Translations under genes and position numbers: made by a program
The notes under the pieces: model-generated
What the model was told of the DNA's origin: nothing
The model's database searches: none
What the model saw: only the letters and a program-made list of their open reading frames with translations
NCBI GenBank assembly: GCA_944375715.1
Contig: CALWAP010000011.1
Location: 1 to 52,028 of the forward strand
Length of the DNA stretch: 52,028 nucleotides
Origin: an uncultured Clostridia bacterium
GTDB lineage: Bacteria; Bacillota; Clostridia; Oscillospirales; Butyricicoccaceae
Reading direction: 5' to 3'
In this document: in pieces, positions 34,342 through 42,481 of the stretch
Layout: each line of letters starts with the position of its first letter
How positions within the stretch are numbered: position 1 is the first letter of the stretch

Positions 34342-34426
34342 TGGTGGGAGAAGGTGGATTCGAACCACCGAAGTCACTGACAACAGATTTACAGTCTGCC
34401 CCCTTTGGCCACTCGGGAATTCTCCC
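34342..34426 (-). tRNA. tRNA-Tyr (GTA)
   Basis: An 85-base tRNA with a long variable arm and encoded CCA. The acceptor pair is GGGAGAA with TTCTCCC, and the anticodon loop CTGTAAA gives GTA. The discriminator base is A. Confidence 0.96.
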
Positions 34427-34445
34427 ATATCAAGCTTTGTTTTGG

Positions 34446-34521
34446 TGGAGCTGGTGGACGGATTCGAACCCCCGACCTGCTGATTACAAATCAGCTGCTC
34501 TACCTGCTGAGCTACACCAGC
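34446..34521 (-). tRNA. tRNA-Thr (TGT)
   Basis: A 76-base tRNA with encoded CCA. The acceptor stem GCTGGTG pairs with CACCAGC. The anticodon stem CTGAT/ATCAG closes loop TTGTA with anticodon TGT, and the T-arm is CGGGGGTTCGAATCCG. It precedes tRNA-Tyr in the same transcript. Confidence 0.95.
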
Positions 34522-34545
34522 ATGTGTCACCTACGACGCTTGATT

Positions 34546-34574
34546 ATTGTAGCAGACATGATTATTTTTGTCAA
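34546..34574 (-). promoter_or_regulatory. tRNA-Thr/tRNA-Tyr promoter
   Basis: On the minus strand TTGACA (34574-34569) and TACAAT (34551-34546) are separated by 17 bp. Confidence 0.8.
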
Positions 34575-34601
34575 TGACTTTTTTGAAAAATCCTTCGGTT
34601 T

Positions 34602-34820
34602 TCAGTTCCTTTGCAAAAGCCGCTTCAAAAGCTCTTCCCCCCGCTGCCTGCGCCTTTCGGTTTCGCATATGTCCGGGCTGTAACATTCCCCGTCAAAGGC
34701 CAGCACATCACCCTCCTTTATATTTTCAGGCATAAGGGAAAAGGGGACCCTTTTCACATCCCCCTCCCTTTGCAGAAGGGCAAAGTCCCCCTCTCTTCGG
34801 TCAAAGACATAACTTTCCAT
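34602..34820 (-). CDS. DUF3006-type small protein
   Basis: A 72-residue protein beginning MESYVFDRREGDFALLQ and containing the short acidic barrel pattern EGDVLAFDGECY, as in DUF3006 proteins. Such proteins often follow ComEC-like hydrolases, exactly as here (its ATG directly abuts the hydrolase stop). The C-terminus is Arg/Glu-rich and helical. Function is unknown. It is the last gene of the aro operon. Confidence 0.7.
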   Translation of the reverse strand: MESYVFDRREGDFALLQREGDVKRVPFSLMPENIKEGDVLAFDGECYSPDICETERRRQRGEELLKRLLQRN

Positions 34821-35735
34821 TTAAAAACCGCCCTTTCTCAAAAAATCCACAGCCTGTGAAAAGAGCCCGCCTGTGCCCCCGCCCCCGGCCTCCGTCAAAG
34901 ACGAGGGATATATCTCGCTGCCATCGGTGTAAAAAACTATATCACCCTGCTCATCTGTGCGGTAAACCTCCCTGCCTTTGAGCTTTTCAAGTGTAGCGGC
35001 CGAGGGGTGGCCGTAGCTGTTGCCCTCGCCCACCGAAATGACGACGATATCGGGGGAACACGCGCTTAAAAATGCGTCGCTTAGGGAGGTATCGCTGCCG
35101 TGGTGGGGAGCTTTGAGGATATCGCAGGAAAGGTCGGCCCCGCTTTCCAAAAGGCGGCTTTCATATTCCGCTTCGCCGTCCCCCGTAAACAAAAGTGATA
35201 TATCCCCGTAGGTTATTTTAAGCGCAAGGGAACTGTTGTTTATATCGTCAAAACCGCTGCCGTCATTCAAAAAGACGCACTCGGCCTGCCCCAGCATGAA
35301 GCTGTCCCCCGCCTTGGGCAAAACCACATTTACGTCATTTTCCCCTGCGCTTTCCAAAACCCTCATATACACATCCGAGGTGTGGACATAGGGAGACATA
35401 TAAAGGGTATCGGCACCCATATCCTCCAATATCCCGGGCAGCGAGCCTATATGGTCGGCGTGGGGGTGGGAAGCGACGGCAAAATCAAAACGGGTTAAGC
35501 CCATCGCTTCCGCCTTTTCTTCTATAATACCGCTTTGCCCCAGGTCGCCTGCGTCTATCAAAAGAGCGCTTTCACCGCATTTGATTATGGCGCAGTCGGC
35601 CTGCCCCACATCCAAAAAGGCGGCGTAAAGCCCCTCCTGCGGGCCGCCAAGGCCAAAAAATGCGGCAGCCAGCACAGCCGCCGCGGCCGCAAAACCCGAA
35701 AGGAGCCTGAATGATTTTTTCTTTTTCCTTGCCAT
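34821..35735 (-). CDS. ComEC-like metallo-beta-lactamase-fold hydrolase
   Basis: A 304-residue exported or membrane-anchored protein. A basic N-terminus and a hydrophobic segment (residues about 12-30) precede a metallo-beta-lactamase domain. The domain shows FLDVGQADCAII, LLIDAGD, the metal motif HPHADHIGS, LLFTGDGE and APHHGSDTS. This matches the C-terminal nuclease-like domain of ComEC without its channel. Such proteins may act on extracellular DNA or nucleotides. The C-terminal tail is Gly-rich. It starts one base after aroA, which is an unusual partnership. Confidence 0.85.
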   Translation of the reverse strand: MARKKKKSFRLLSGFAAAAAVLAAAFFGLGGPQEGLYAAFLDVGQADCAIIKCGESALLIDAGDLGQSGIIEEKAEAMGLTRFDFAVASHPHADHIGSLPGILEDMGADTLYMSPYVHTSDVYMRVLESAGENDVNVVLPKAGDSFMLGQAECVFLNDGSGFDDINNSSLALKITYGDISLLFTGDGEAEYESRLLESGADLSCDILKAPHHGSDTSLSDAFLSACSPDIVVISVGEGNSYGHPSAATLEKLKGREVYRTDEQGDIVFYTDGSEIYPSSLTEAGGGGTGGLFSQAVDFLRKGGF

Positions 35736-35736
35736 A

Positions 35737-36990
35737 TCAGTTTTCCCCTGTTATCTCTGTTTTTATTCCCAGGCTTTCAAGGTCGCGCCAGAAGCCGGGA
35801 TATGATTTTGAAACGCACTCGGCCCCCTCGATGACGGTTGGCTCCTTTGCAAGGCAGGCCAGAATACCGGCCGTCATGGCTATACGGTGGTCGCCCCCTG
35901 ATGACACCGTGGTCCCGCCCCTGGGGCGGCAGGGGTATATCATTATATGGGAAGGGTGCAGCTCGGCCCTGCCCCCCATTTTGTTTATAAGCCCCACTAT
36001 CCCGCTTTCCCTGTCGCTTTCCTTGGCCCTCAGCCTTTGGGTGCCGTAAAGGGCCGAGGGGGAATCGGCGCATGTGGCCGCTGCCGCCATGGGCAGGGCT
36101 ATGTCGGGAAAATCGGTAAAGTCCAATGAAAACCCCCTGAAAGTGCTGCCCTCGGTAAATCTCAGTCCGCCCGAAAGGGCGCCCATGTCATTCAAAGCGT
36201 ATCTTATCATGATATCACCCTGGACGCTTTCTTCATTTAACCCCTCCAGAGCCACATCCCCGCCGGCGGCGCCCAGAACGGCCCAGAAGGCAGCCTGGGA
36301 CCAATCGCCCTCTATCTCAAGATCCAAAGGCCGGTAGCCGCCTCCGTTTATATAAGCACCCTTGCGGCTGATATTTGCCTCGGACCCGAAAAGCCCCATG
36401 ACATGGGCCGTCATCATGGCGTAAGGCAGCGACGGCGGCCTGCGGTCAAAAAGCAGTCCCGATGGCCTTTCAAGGCAGGCCAGGGCCATCATAAGCCCCG
36501 ACACGAACTGCGAGGACTCTATATCCCGAAGGGAATACTCCCCTGCTTTAAGCCCGCCTCCAGCCTTTATAAGCCCGGGAAGCTGTTCATAAAAAAGGCC
36601 CTGCCTTTCGCAGAAATCCCTGTATGCCCCCATGGGGCGCCTTAAAAGGCCCTTTTGCCCCTCCAATGAGGAAACTCCGCTTCTCAAAAGGGCAAATGGC
36701 AGTATAAACCTGAGTGTAGAGCCGGAAAGGCCGCAGCGAACACCGAAAGGCTCCCCTGTGGACATGTCCCTGCCCTTTATCTCAAGGCATCCCTCTGCCT
36801 CATTTACCTCGGCGCCCATGGCGCGCACGGCTCCTATGGTGGCGGAAATGTCATCTGACATGACGATATTGCCGATGCGGCTTTCGCCGCAGGCGGCAGA
36901 GGCGCATATTATCGCCCTGTGGGCCATGCTCTTGGAGCTTGGCGGCCTTACTCTCCCCCGGGCCGTGCCCGGATAAACCTTTATATTCAT
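35737..36990 (-). CDS. aroA: 3-phosphoshikimate 1-carboxyvinyltransferase (EPSP synthase)
   Basis: A 417-residue EPSP synthase that joins shikimate-3-phosphate with phosphoenolpyruvate. Key elements are PPSSKSMAHRAII, GLSGSTLRFILPFALL (normally G-N-A/S-G-T), RPMGAY, SSQFVSGLMMAL, the DFTDFPDIALPMA region, LRAKESDR and GDHRIAMT. Length is close to the family norm of about 430. ATG at 36990 is chosen with GGGAG eight bases upstream, and ATGA overlaps the shikimate kinase stop. Confidence 0.95.
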   Translation of the reverse strand: MNIKVYPGTARGRVRPPSSKSMAHRAIICASAACGESRIGNIVMSDDISATIGAVRAMGAEVNEAEGCLEIKGRDMSTGEPFGVRCGLSGSTLRFILPFALLRSGVSSLEGQKGLLRRPMGAYRDFCERQGLFYEQLPGLIKAGGGLKAGEYSLRDIESSQFVSGLMMALACLERPSGLLFDRRPPSLPYAMMTAHVMGLFGSEANISRKGAYINGGGYRPLDLEIEGDWSQAAFWAVLGAAGGDVALEGLNEESVQGDIMIRYALNDMGALSGGLRFTEGSTFRGFSLDFTDFPDIALPMAAAATCADSPSALYGTQRLRAKESDRESGIVGLINKMGGRAELHPSHIMIYPCRPRGGTTVSSGGDHRIAMTAGILACLAKEPTVIEGAECVSKSYPGFWRDLESLGIKTEITGEN

Positions 36991-37499
36991 CTTACATTCT
37001 CCCAATATATCCGGGCGGCATTTTCGGCACCCTCAATTATGCTTCCTTCGTTCAGCAGTTCAAAATCCCGGTATTTGAGGTAAAGGGGCCACCTGCGGGC
37101 CTTCAGCGCGTCATAGGCCCCCTCCTTTCTCAAAAGGGGCCTTGTTTCAAAGCTCTTTTTATCGGGCGTCCTTATGATATGGACTACAAGCGCCCTTCGG
37201 CTTAAAACCTCGGGACAGAATCCGTTTTCGACAAATCCCCCGCCCGGGGACAGGACAAGCCCCCCGCGAAATGAGTATTCCAGCGCCAGCTCCCGCTCCA
37301 GCCTGCGGAAGTATCTTTCACCCATTTTTTCAAAGATCTGACCCACCGGCATTCCAAAGCGCCTTTCGATAACGGCGTCAAAATCAATGAAGTCGTATCC
37401 CAAAAGTTTTGATACCTCCCTGCCTATCGTCGTTTTGCCGGCGCAGGGCATACCGATAAAAAGCAGCGAGGGCTTTTCCCTTAAAATCCTGCCTTCCAT
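36987..37499 (-). CDS. aroK: Shikimate kinase
   Basis: A 170-residue kinase that phosphorylates shikimate. Walker A is GMPCAGKTTIG, followed by the DFDAVIE substrate motif, FRRLERE with its Arg, and the SPGGGFVE loop that holds shikimate. The lid region contains RTPDKKSFETRPLL. It overlaps aroC by 19 bases and is preceded by AAGGAAGGG. Confidence 0.93.
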   Translation of the reverse strand: MEGRILREKPSLLFIGMPCAGKTTIGREVSKLLGYDFIDFDAVIERRFGMPVGQIFEKMGERYFRRLERELALEYSFRGGLVLSPGGGFVENGFCPEVLSRRALVVHIIRTPDKKSFETRPLLRKEGAYDALKARRWPLYLKYRDFELLNEGSIIEGAENAARIYWENVR

Positions 37500-38581
37500 A
37501 AATCCCTTCCTTTGTCCAAAAGCAGATCAAAAAGCCCTATGGCCGTCACAGCCTCCATGACGGGCACCGCCCTGTGGGCTATGCAGGGGTCATGCCTGCC
37601 TTTAAGCTCCAAAGGCTTTTCCTCTTTTGTTAAAAGGTCCACCGTCTGCTGCCTTTTGGCGATGGAGGGGGTGGGACGGAAAACCACCCTGTAAATGAGC
37701 GGCATGCCGTTTGATATCCCGCCGTTTATGCCGCCGCTTAAATTGCTTATCGTCTTGACCCCACCATCAAAGGCAAGCTGATCGTTTGCCTCGATGCCGC
37801 TTAAATAGGCAAGGCCAAAACCCATGCCGAACTCTATGCCTTTAACGGCGGGCACCGAAAAGGCAAGGTGGGAAATGACGCTTTCCAGCGAATCGAAAAA
37901 GGGCGAGCCCACCCCTTTTGGCAGGCCGGCAACGGCCGTTTCCACCGTACCGCCCAGGGAGTTTCCCTCGGCCGCAGCTTCCCTTACGGCATTTTTCATC
38001 TCATCGCCCCTTTCGCCGTTTATGACGGGGAAAGGCGCAGCGGAAAGCGCGGCAAACTGCTCTTTCAAAATACCCTCGTCGGCTTCCTCAAAATCGTCGT
38101 CCCTTATCTCGCCCACCGACGAAAGGTGGGAGGCTATCAGTATGCCCTTTTTCTCAAGGGCTGACTTTAAAAAACCGCCCAAAGCCGTAAGCGGCGCCGT
38201 CATGCGGCCCGAAAAGCTGCCCCCGCCGCGGAAATCGCCGTAGCCTGCCAGCTTTATATATGAGGTATAATCGGCGTGGGAGGGCCTTAACACCCTTTCG
38301 GGATAATCCTTGTGCCTGGCGTCGGTGTTTTTTATTATTATAGTAAGGGGCGTCCCGTCGGTATAACCGTTATAAAGCCCCGATATGACCCCGGCTTTAT
38401 CGCCTTCGTGCCTTGAGGTGGAAATATCCCCCCTGGCCCTTCGCCTTTCCATCATGCGCTCTACGGCATTCTGGTCGTAAGCCATGCCTGCCGGCAGCCC
38501 GTCGGCCGTAATGCCGATATATTCCCCATGGGAGACGCCAAAAAGGCTTATCCTTATATTCCTGCCGAAGGTGCCCGTCAT
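37481..38581 (-). CDS. aroC: Chorismate synthase
   Basis: A 366-residue chorismate synthase, which converts EPSP to chorismate using reduced FMN. Signatures are ISLFGVSHGEYIGI at the N-terminus, RRRARGDISTSRHEGD, HADYTSYIKLAGYGDFRGGGSFSGR and the C-terminal GRHDPCIAHRAVPV. The ATG overlaps the chorismate mutase stop by ATGA. Confidence 0.96.
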   Translation of the reverse strand: MTGTFGRNIRISLFGVSHGEYIGITADGLPAGMAYDQNAVERMMERRRARGDISTSRHEGDKAGVISGLYNGYTDGTPLTIIIKNTDARHKDYPERVLRPSHADYTSYIKLAGYGDFRGGGSFSGRMTAPLTALGGFLKSALEKKGILIASHLSSVGEIRDDDFEEADEGILKEQFAALSAAPFPVINGERGDEMKNAVREAAAEGNSLGGTVETAVAGLPKGVGSPFFDSLESVISHLAFSVPAVKGIEFGMGFGLAYLSGIEANDQLAFDGGVKTISNLSGGINGGISNGMPLIYRVVFRPTPSIAKRQQTVDLLTKEEKPLELKGRHDPCIAHRAVPVMEAVTAIGLFDLLLDKGRDLWKAGF

Positions 38582-38859
38582 ATCTTTCCCCCCTTTATAA
38601 GGTCATTCTGGTATTCTTTTGAAATATCCATAACGGCCTTCATAAACTCCAGGTAATATTCCGAATATTCCGGGTTTTCAAGCCTTTTCATGCCCTTTTC
38701 CAAAACGGTTTTTTCGCGAGAGGGGTCAAATATCTCCATGCCCACCCGGCGCTTATATGCGGCTATCTCCCGGGCCGTATCCATGCGCGCCTCAAAAAGC
38801 GCGGCCATTTTCTTATCTATCTCGTCTATATCCATGCGTGCCCGTTCAAGGGTATCCAT
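38578..38859 (-). CDS. aroQ: Chorismate mutase, AroQ type
   Basis: A 93-residue all-helical chorismate mutase that makes prephenate, the entry to Phe and Tyr. The first helix carries RMDIDEIDKKMAALFEAR with the active-site Arg positions, then IAAYKRRVGMEIFDPSRE and VMDISKEYQ. ATG at 38859 is favoured, with AGGTGG just upstream; GTG three codons earlier is the alternative. It heads the operon, so chorismate synthesis is coupled to the Phe/Tyr branch. Confidence 0.88.
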   Translation of the reverse strand: MDTLERARMDIDEIDKKMAALFEARMDTAREIAAYKRRVGMEIFDPSREKTVLEKGMKRLENPEYSEYYLEFMKAVMDISKEYQNDLIKGGKI

Positions 38860-38877
38860 CAAAACCACCTCGGCTTT

Positions 38878-38906
38878 ATTTTATTGTATGGCGGCTTAAA
38901 AGGCAA
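38878..38906 (-). promoter_or_regulatory. Promoter of the aro operon
   Basis: On the minus strand TTGCCT (38906-38901) and TAAAAT (38883-38878) are 17 bp apart. There is no long leader and no T-box here. Confidence 0.6.
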
Positions 38907-38947
38907 GCCGCGCCCGGAGATTTAATGTCGTCTTAAAGCTTATGCTA

Positions 38948-38977
38948 TTGCGCGGATGCACACTTTCGGTATATAAT
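38948..38977 (+). promoter_or_regulatory. Promoter of degV
   Basis: TTGCGC (38948-38953) and TATAAT (38972-38977) have an 18-bp spacer, about 50 bases before the start codon. Confidence 0.55.
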
Positions 38978-39025
38978 CCATATATACGGCCCGCACAAAA
39001 AAAAGGGCCGGGAAAGGTGAAAAGA

Positions 39026-39910
39026 ATGGCTTTTAAAATAATAACCGATTCCGCCTCCGACACTCCGCAGTGGATAATCGACAAGTATGGCCTTTTGATG
39101 ATACCCACTCCCGTAGTCATAAACGGCGAGGATCATTTTGACCGCAAGGATATTTTTCCCGACAGGTTTTATGATGTTTTGCGTTCGGGAGTCGACATCA
39201 AGACCTATCATATCAACGCCCACATGTTCCGCGAGGCCTTTGAGCCCTTTGCCAAGGCAGGAGACGAGGTGCTTTACCTTTGCTTCTCGACAGGTATAGC
39301 CGGCACATTCGGCGCGGCCAATATGGCCAAAAGCGACCTTTTGGAAACATATCCTGATTTCAAGCTGACCATTATTGATACAAAATGTGCTTCTGTAGGA
39401 TATGGGCTTGTTTGTTACAAGCTCCTCAAGATGCTGGAAAACGGTGCTCCGAAAGAGCTTATTTACGAAGCGGCCGAGTTCTTCTGCGCCCATATGGAAC
39501 ACTCGGTCACGGTCGAAACCCTTGAATATCTTTTGAAGGGCGGCAGGATAAGCAAGACGGCGGCTACCTTTGGCAGCATATTGGGCATCAAGCCCATTAT
39601 AATCGTCGACCAGAACGGCGCTTTGTCGGCTGTCGAGAAGGTCAGGGGACGCAAGGCCTCCCTGGACAGGATCATTGAGCGCACGGGTGAGGTAGGCTGC
39701 CATCTGGAAAAACAGGTAATAGCAGTGGCCCACGGCGACTGCCTTGAAACGGCCGAGGAAATAAAGAAAAAACTTATCGAGCTTTACGGCTGCCGTGATG
39801 TTATCATAGGCGAAATAGGCTGCGCCATCGGCGCTCATACGGGTCCCGGCGTCGTCGGAATCGTCTGCCAGAACGCCATGGATGAGCGTTTTGAGGCCTT
39901 CCTTAATTAA
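39026..39910 (+). CDS. DegV family fatty-acid-binding protein
   Basis: A 294-residue DegV/FakB-like protein that binds a fatty acid for phosphorylation by a FakA-type kinase. It shows IITDSASDTP at the N-terminus, LCFSTGIAGTFGAANMA (fatty-acid carboxylate contacts), VETLEYLLKGGRISKTAA and GAHTGPGVVGI. The kinase gene is not in the window. ATG at 39026 follows GGAAAGGTG. It is a single-gene unit. Confidence 0.9.
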   Translation: MAFKIITDSASDTPQWIIDKYGLLMIPTPVVINGEDHFDRKDIFPDRFYDVLRSGVDIKTYHINAHMFREAFEPFAKAGDEVLYLCFSTGIAGTFGAANMAKSDLLETYPDFKLTIIDTKCASVGYGLVCYKLLKMLENGAPKELIYEAAEFFCAHMEHSVTVETLEYLLKGGRISKTAATFGSILGIKPIIIVDQNGALSAVEKVRGRKASLDRIIERTGEVGCHLEKQVIAVAHGDCLETAEEIKKKLIELYGCRDVIIGEIGCAIGAHTGPGVVGIVCQNAMDERFEAFLN

Positions 39911-39922
39911 AAAAACCATTTG

Positions 39923-39960
39923 AAAAAGCCGCCTTGCATTAAGGCGGCTTTTAAATTTTT
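39923..39960 (+). terminator. Terminator of degV
   Basis: AAGCCGCCTT and AAGGCGGCTT form a perfect stem with a 5-base loop, followed by TTAAATTTTT. Confidence 0.88.
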
Positions 39961-39963
39961 CTG

Positions 39964-39992
39964 TTGCATAAGAAAAGGATTGCTGGTATAAT
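39964..39992 (+). promoter_or_regulatory. Promoter of the queT-queF operon
   Basis: TTGCAT (39964-39969) and an extended TGG-TATAAT (39987-39992) are 17 bp apart, just after the degV terminator. Confidence 0.75.
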
Positions 39993-40023
39993 GCCATTTA
40001 CAAGGCCTTCGGGCCAAAATAAC

Positions 40024-40064
40024 AGACAGTTCGTAACCATCCTGTCTTTAAACAAAACTAAGGG
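40024..40064 (+). promoter_or_regulatory. preQ1-I riboswitch
   Basis: A short P1 stem GACAG/CTGTC (40025-40029 with 40042-40046) encloses a TTCGTAACCATC loop. It is followed by an A-rich strand ending ACAAAACTAAGG, matching the preQ1-I consensus that ends AAAAACTAAGG. It sits in the leader of queT and queF, both queuosine-pathway genes. Binding of the queuosine precursor preQ1 is expected to reduce expression. Confidence 0.88.
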
Positions 40065-40069
40065 ACTTT

Positions 40070-40090
40070 GCAGGCTCCGCCTGCCTTTTT
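40070..40090 (+). terminator. First hairpin terminator after the riboswitch
   Basis: GCAGGC and GCCTGC form a 6-bp stem with a TCC loop, followed by CTTTTT. It lies six bases after the riboswitch core. Confidence 0.7.
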
Positions 40091-40091
40091 A

Positions 40092-40117
40092 AGCGTGCCC
40101 TTAGGCGCGCTTTTTTT
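40092..40117 (+). terminator. Second hairpin terminator after the riboswitch
   Basis: AGCGTGCC and GGCGCGCT form an 8-bp stem with one G-T pair and a CTTA loop, followed by seven T. The two terminators are enclosed by complementary arms at 40062-40069 and 40130-40137. Confidence 0.8.
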
Positions 40118-40161
40118 GCGCCTTGGGGAAAAGTCCCTCCAAATCAAAGGAGGACAAAAAA

Positions 40162-40647
40162 ATGAAGGATCAAAAAGTAAGAAAGCTTGCCTTTTCGGGA
40201 ATGACCATCGCCGTTTATGTGGTGCTTATGTACCTGACCCAAAGCATATCTTTCGGCGCCTATCAAATACGCATAGCCACCGCCCTTTATGCCTTAAGCT
40301 GGCCCTTCCCCTTCCTGGCGCTGCCTCTGGCTTTGGCAAACATGCTGTCAAACCTTCTGTTCGGCGGCATGGGCATACTTGACATAGCCGGCGGGTTCCT
40401 GATTGGCATCATGACCCCCCTGACAATCAACCTTTTCAAAAGGGGCCGTTTGCCCCGGGCATTCATTGCACTTCCGATACTGTTTATCCCCGGGCTGGGC
40501 GCTCCCACATGGATATCCCGTATCCTTGGCGTACCCTACGGCCCGCTGGCCTTAAGTGTCACAATCGGCCAGGCTGTCCCCGCCTTATGCGGCCCCGCGC
40601 TGGCCGCTTTGGCCGAAAGGTCTTTCAAAGGAAAGGAGAGTTTTTAA
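40162..40647 (+). CDS. queT: QueT family queuosine-precursor transporter
   Basis: A 161-residue membrane protein of the QueT family, likely the substrate-binding S-component of an ECF transporter for a queuosine precursor. It has five or six hydrophobic segments and the family's early motifs FSGMTIAVYVVLMYLTQ and YQIRIATALYALSWP. The preQ1 riboswitch upstream and queF downstream support the assignment. ATG at 40162 is chosen with AAAGGAGG eight bases upstream. The stop TAA directly abuts the queF ATG. Confidence 0.9.
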   Translation: MKDQKVRKLAFSGMTIAVYVVLMYLTQSISFGAYQIRIATALYALSWPFPFLALPLALANMLSNLLFGGMGILDIAGGFLIGIMTPLTINLFKRGRLPRAFIALPILFIPGLGAPTWISRILGVPYGPLALSVTIGQAVPALCGPALAALAERSFKGKESF

Positions 40648-41151
40648 ATGGAAAGCACAGGCAGGAAAAAAGAAGAATTGGGCAGCGTTTCGGCCCTTGG
40701 CAGCGGACACACCAGATACCCCTCCGATTACGACCCTTCGGTCCTGGAGACATTTCCCAACAAGCACCCGATGAACGATTATTTCGTCAAGTTCAACTGC
40801 CCCGAGTTCACAAGCCTCTGCCCCTTAACGGGCCAGCCCGACTTCGCTTCGGTCTATATCTCCTATGTGCCCGATAAAATCATGGTCGAAAGCAAGTCGC
40901 TCAAGCTCTATCTTTTCAGCTTCCGCAACCACGGCGATTTTCACGAGGACTGCATGAACATAATAATGAAGGACCTCATAAAGCTGATGGACCCCAAATA
41001 TATCGAGGTCTGGGGCAGGTTTACCCCCAGGGGCGGCATTTCGATAGACCCCTACTGCAATTACGGCAAGCCCGGCACCAGGTGGGAACAGGCCGCCTGG
41101 GAGCGTTTAAGGCTCCACGACATGAACCCCGAAAGGGTGGACAACAGGTAA
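40648..41151 (+). CDS. queF: NADPH-dependent preQ0 reductase (7-cyano-7-deazaguanine reductase)
   Basis: A 167-residue enzyme of the short (B. subtilis-like) QueF type that reduces preQ0 to preQ1. The catalytic Cys is in [14 protein letters not shown]. The diagnostic QueF motif is [20 protein letters not shown], with substrate-contacting Glu and His. [13 protein letters not shown] lies near the C-terminus. Cotranscribed with queT under the preQ1 riboswitch, giving feedback by the pathway product. Confidence 0.95.
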   Translation: MESTGRKKEELGSVSALGSGHTRYPSDYDPSVLETFPNKHPMNDYFVKFNCPEFTSLCPLTGQPDFASVYISYVPDKIMVESKSLKLYLFSFRNHGDFHEDCMNIIMKDLIKLMDPKYIEVWGRFTPRGGISIDPYCNYGKPGTRWEQAAWERLRLHDMNPERVDNR

Positions 41152-41153
41152 AT

Positions 41154-41182
41154 AAAAGCGGCGGTTACCCGCCGCTTTTTTT
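41154..41182 (+). terminator. Terminator of the queT-queF operon
   Basis: GCGGCGG and CCGCCGC form a perfect stem with a TTAC loop, followed by seven T. Confidence 0.92.
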
Positions 41183-41242
41183 GTAGGGATCGGCATTTTG
41201 CTTGCTTACTGTGCAGACATAGTTTAAACCGCACCTGCTTTT

Positions 41243-41701
41243 TTACTTTTTAAATACAAAAAGATATTCATGAGCAATCAATAGAAAATTATATTTAACA
41301 CTGCTGGTTTTCCAATATCCCGTCGCCCTGCAATTATGTTGCTCCTTAATGATTAATTCTTTAAGTTTAAATCCTACATCTTCAAAAATCCGCATAACCT
41401 CAAAAGACATAGGAACCATAAATCCTTTCTGTCGGGTATCTCCCATCAGCACGGCACAAAACTTACCTTTTTTCAGCACACGAAAGCATTCGTCAGCAAC
41501 AGCTTCCATTTCCTTAAGAAAAGCCTTAACCTTCAAGCGCGATAAATCTTCCTCTATATCCTCGCTGTATTTAATGATATTGGCATACGGAGGGTGTGTG
41601 CATATAAGATCAATGCTTTCATCAGAAATAAAAACAAGCTTTCTTGCATTACTTATTATATATACTTTTCCTTTGGCAAGTTCATCATTAAAATTTGTTT
41701 T
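41243..41701 (-). pseudogene. Truncated or frameshifted DNA methyltransferase
   Basis: The open frame encodes 152 residues matching the C-terminal half of a DNA methyltransferase. It includes the catalytic CTHPPYANIIKYS motif, then DLSRLKVKAFLKEM, FRVLKKGKFCAVLMGDTR and a GYWKTSS...HEYLFVF end. The AdoMet-binding motif I that should precede HPPY is missing. A TAA stops the frame just upstream (41704-41702) and no start codon lies before HPPY. An ATG at 41708 could join it only through a one-base frameshift in a TTTT run. The first in-frame ATG (41536) lies after the catalytic motif. It is most likely inactive. Confidence 0.75.
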
Positions 41702-41713
41702 TTACCATTTTAA

Positions 41714-42481
41714 TTACAATAATTTTCGATAATATCCATTTCCCAAAAATTCAATGACGCTCTTATCACGTAAAACTTGTAATTGTTGCCTTATTTTTGC
41801 TTCTACATTATGATTATCAATGTGTTTTAATTGTAGTTCGTCTTTAAAATTATACATATCTTTGAGTGAAAAATCATTATTTGAAATAGCATTAATACAA
41901 CATAAAATATCTAAAAGCCAACTACGATTTTCTATATTATTCGTCTGCAATTTTTTTAATTTTGCATATTTATCCACTACTAATTTTCTGTCGGCAAATT
42001 TTTGATTACTTATTATTGTTATTTTAGCTTGTTCAGGTATCTGCGAATATAAAATATTACAACCTACCCATCCCGCCCTACGAGCAGTTTCTGAAAGTGG
42101 CTTCCTTTTTTCTATAACTGACGGCACAAAGAAAAACTTTGGTATAAGTGTAAGATTAATAACTTGCAAATTATCCGAATATTGCATCACAAATAAATCA
42201 GGATTACTTATACTTGTAATCCTTTCTATCATAGTTGAATACGCTCCATCAGTAATTTTTTTCCCTATTCTTTTGTTTTTACTTTTTAGTTCATAAATCT
42301 CACCACAATTCTCGCATTTAAAGTCAGCAACAGGCATATTATTACCAAGACTTGAAATATGCATATTTCCGCATGATGGGCAAAAAATATTATGTGCAAC
42401 CCAATGCTCGCTCATAATTCTTATTTTTTGAGAATTACTTGTAAAATCAGCAACCAACTCGGTATTCAAATTAAAATTCAT
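41714..42481 (-). CDS. dpnI: DpnI-type methyl-directed restriction endonuclease
   Basis: A 255-residue homologue of DpnI, which cuts GATC only when the adenine is methylated. Catalytic residues align as D53, E64 and K66 (PVADF...ELKSK). Zinc-binding cysteines are at 34, 37, 56 and 59 (CPSC and CENC). RKPLSETARRAGWVGCNI is a conserved family stretch. The C-terminal winged helix ends with IRQQLQVLRDKSVIEFLGNGYYRK, which binds methylated DNA in DpnI. No residue that I know to be essential is missing. It overlaps the DpnD-like gene by 11 bases and has a weak SD, suggesting coupling. Confidence 0.93.
   Translation of the reverse strand: MNFNLNTELVADFTSNSQKIRIMSEHWVAHNIFCPSCGNMHISSLGNNMPVADFKCENCGEIYELKSKNKRIGKKITDGAYSTMIERITSISNPDLFVMQYSDNLQVINLTLIPKFFFVPSVIEKRKPLSETARRAGWVGCNILYSQIPEQAKITIISNQKFADRKLVVDKYAKLKKLQTNNIENRSWLLDILCCINAISNNDFSLKDMYNFKDELQLKHIDNHNVEAKIRQQLQVLRDKSVIEFLGNGYYRKLL

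Noticed and set aside
34279..34530. N-terminal extension of the AEC permease
   Set aside because: It would translate through tRNA-Tyr and tRNA-Thr and a terminator.
38945..39997. 350-codon open frame opposite degV
   Set aside because: Antisense shadow; degV is strongly supported on the other strand.
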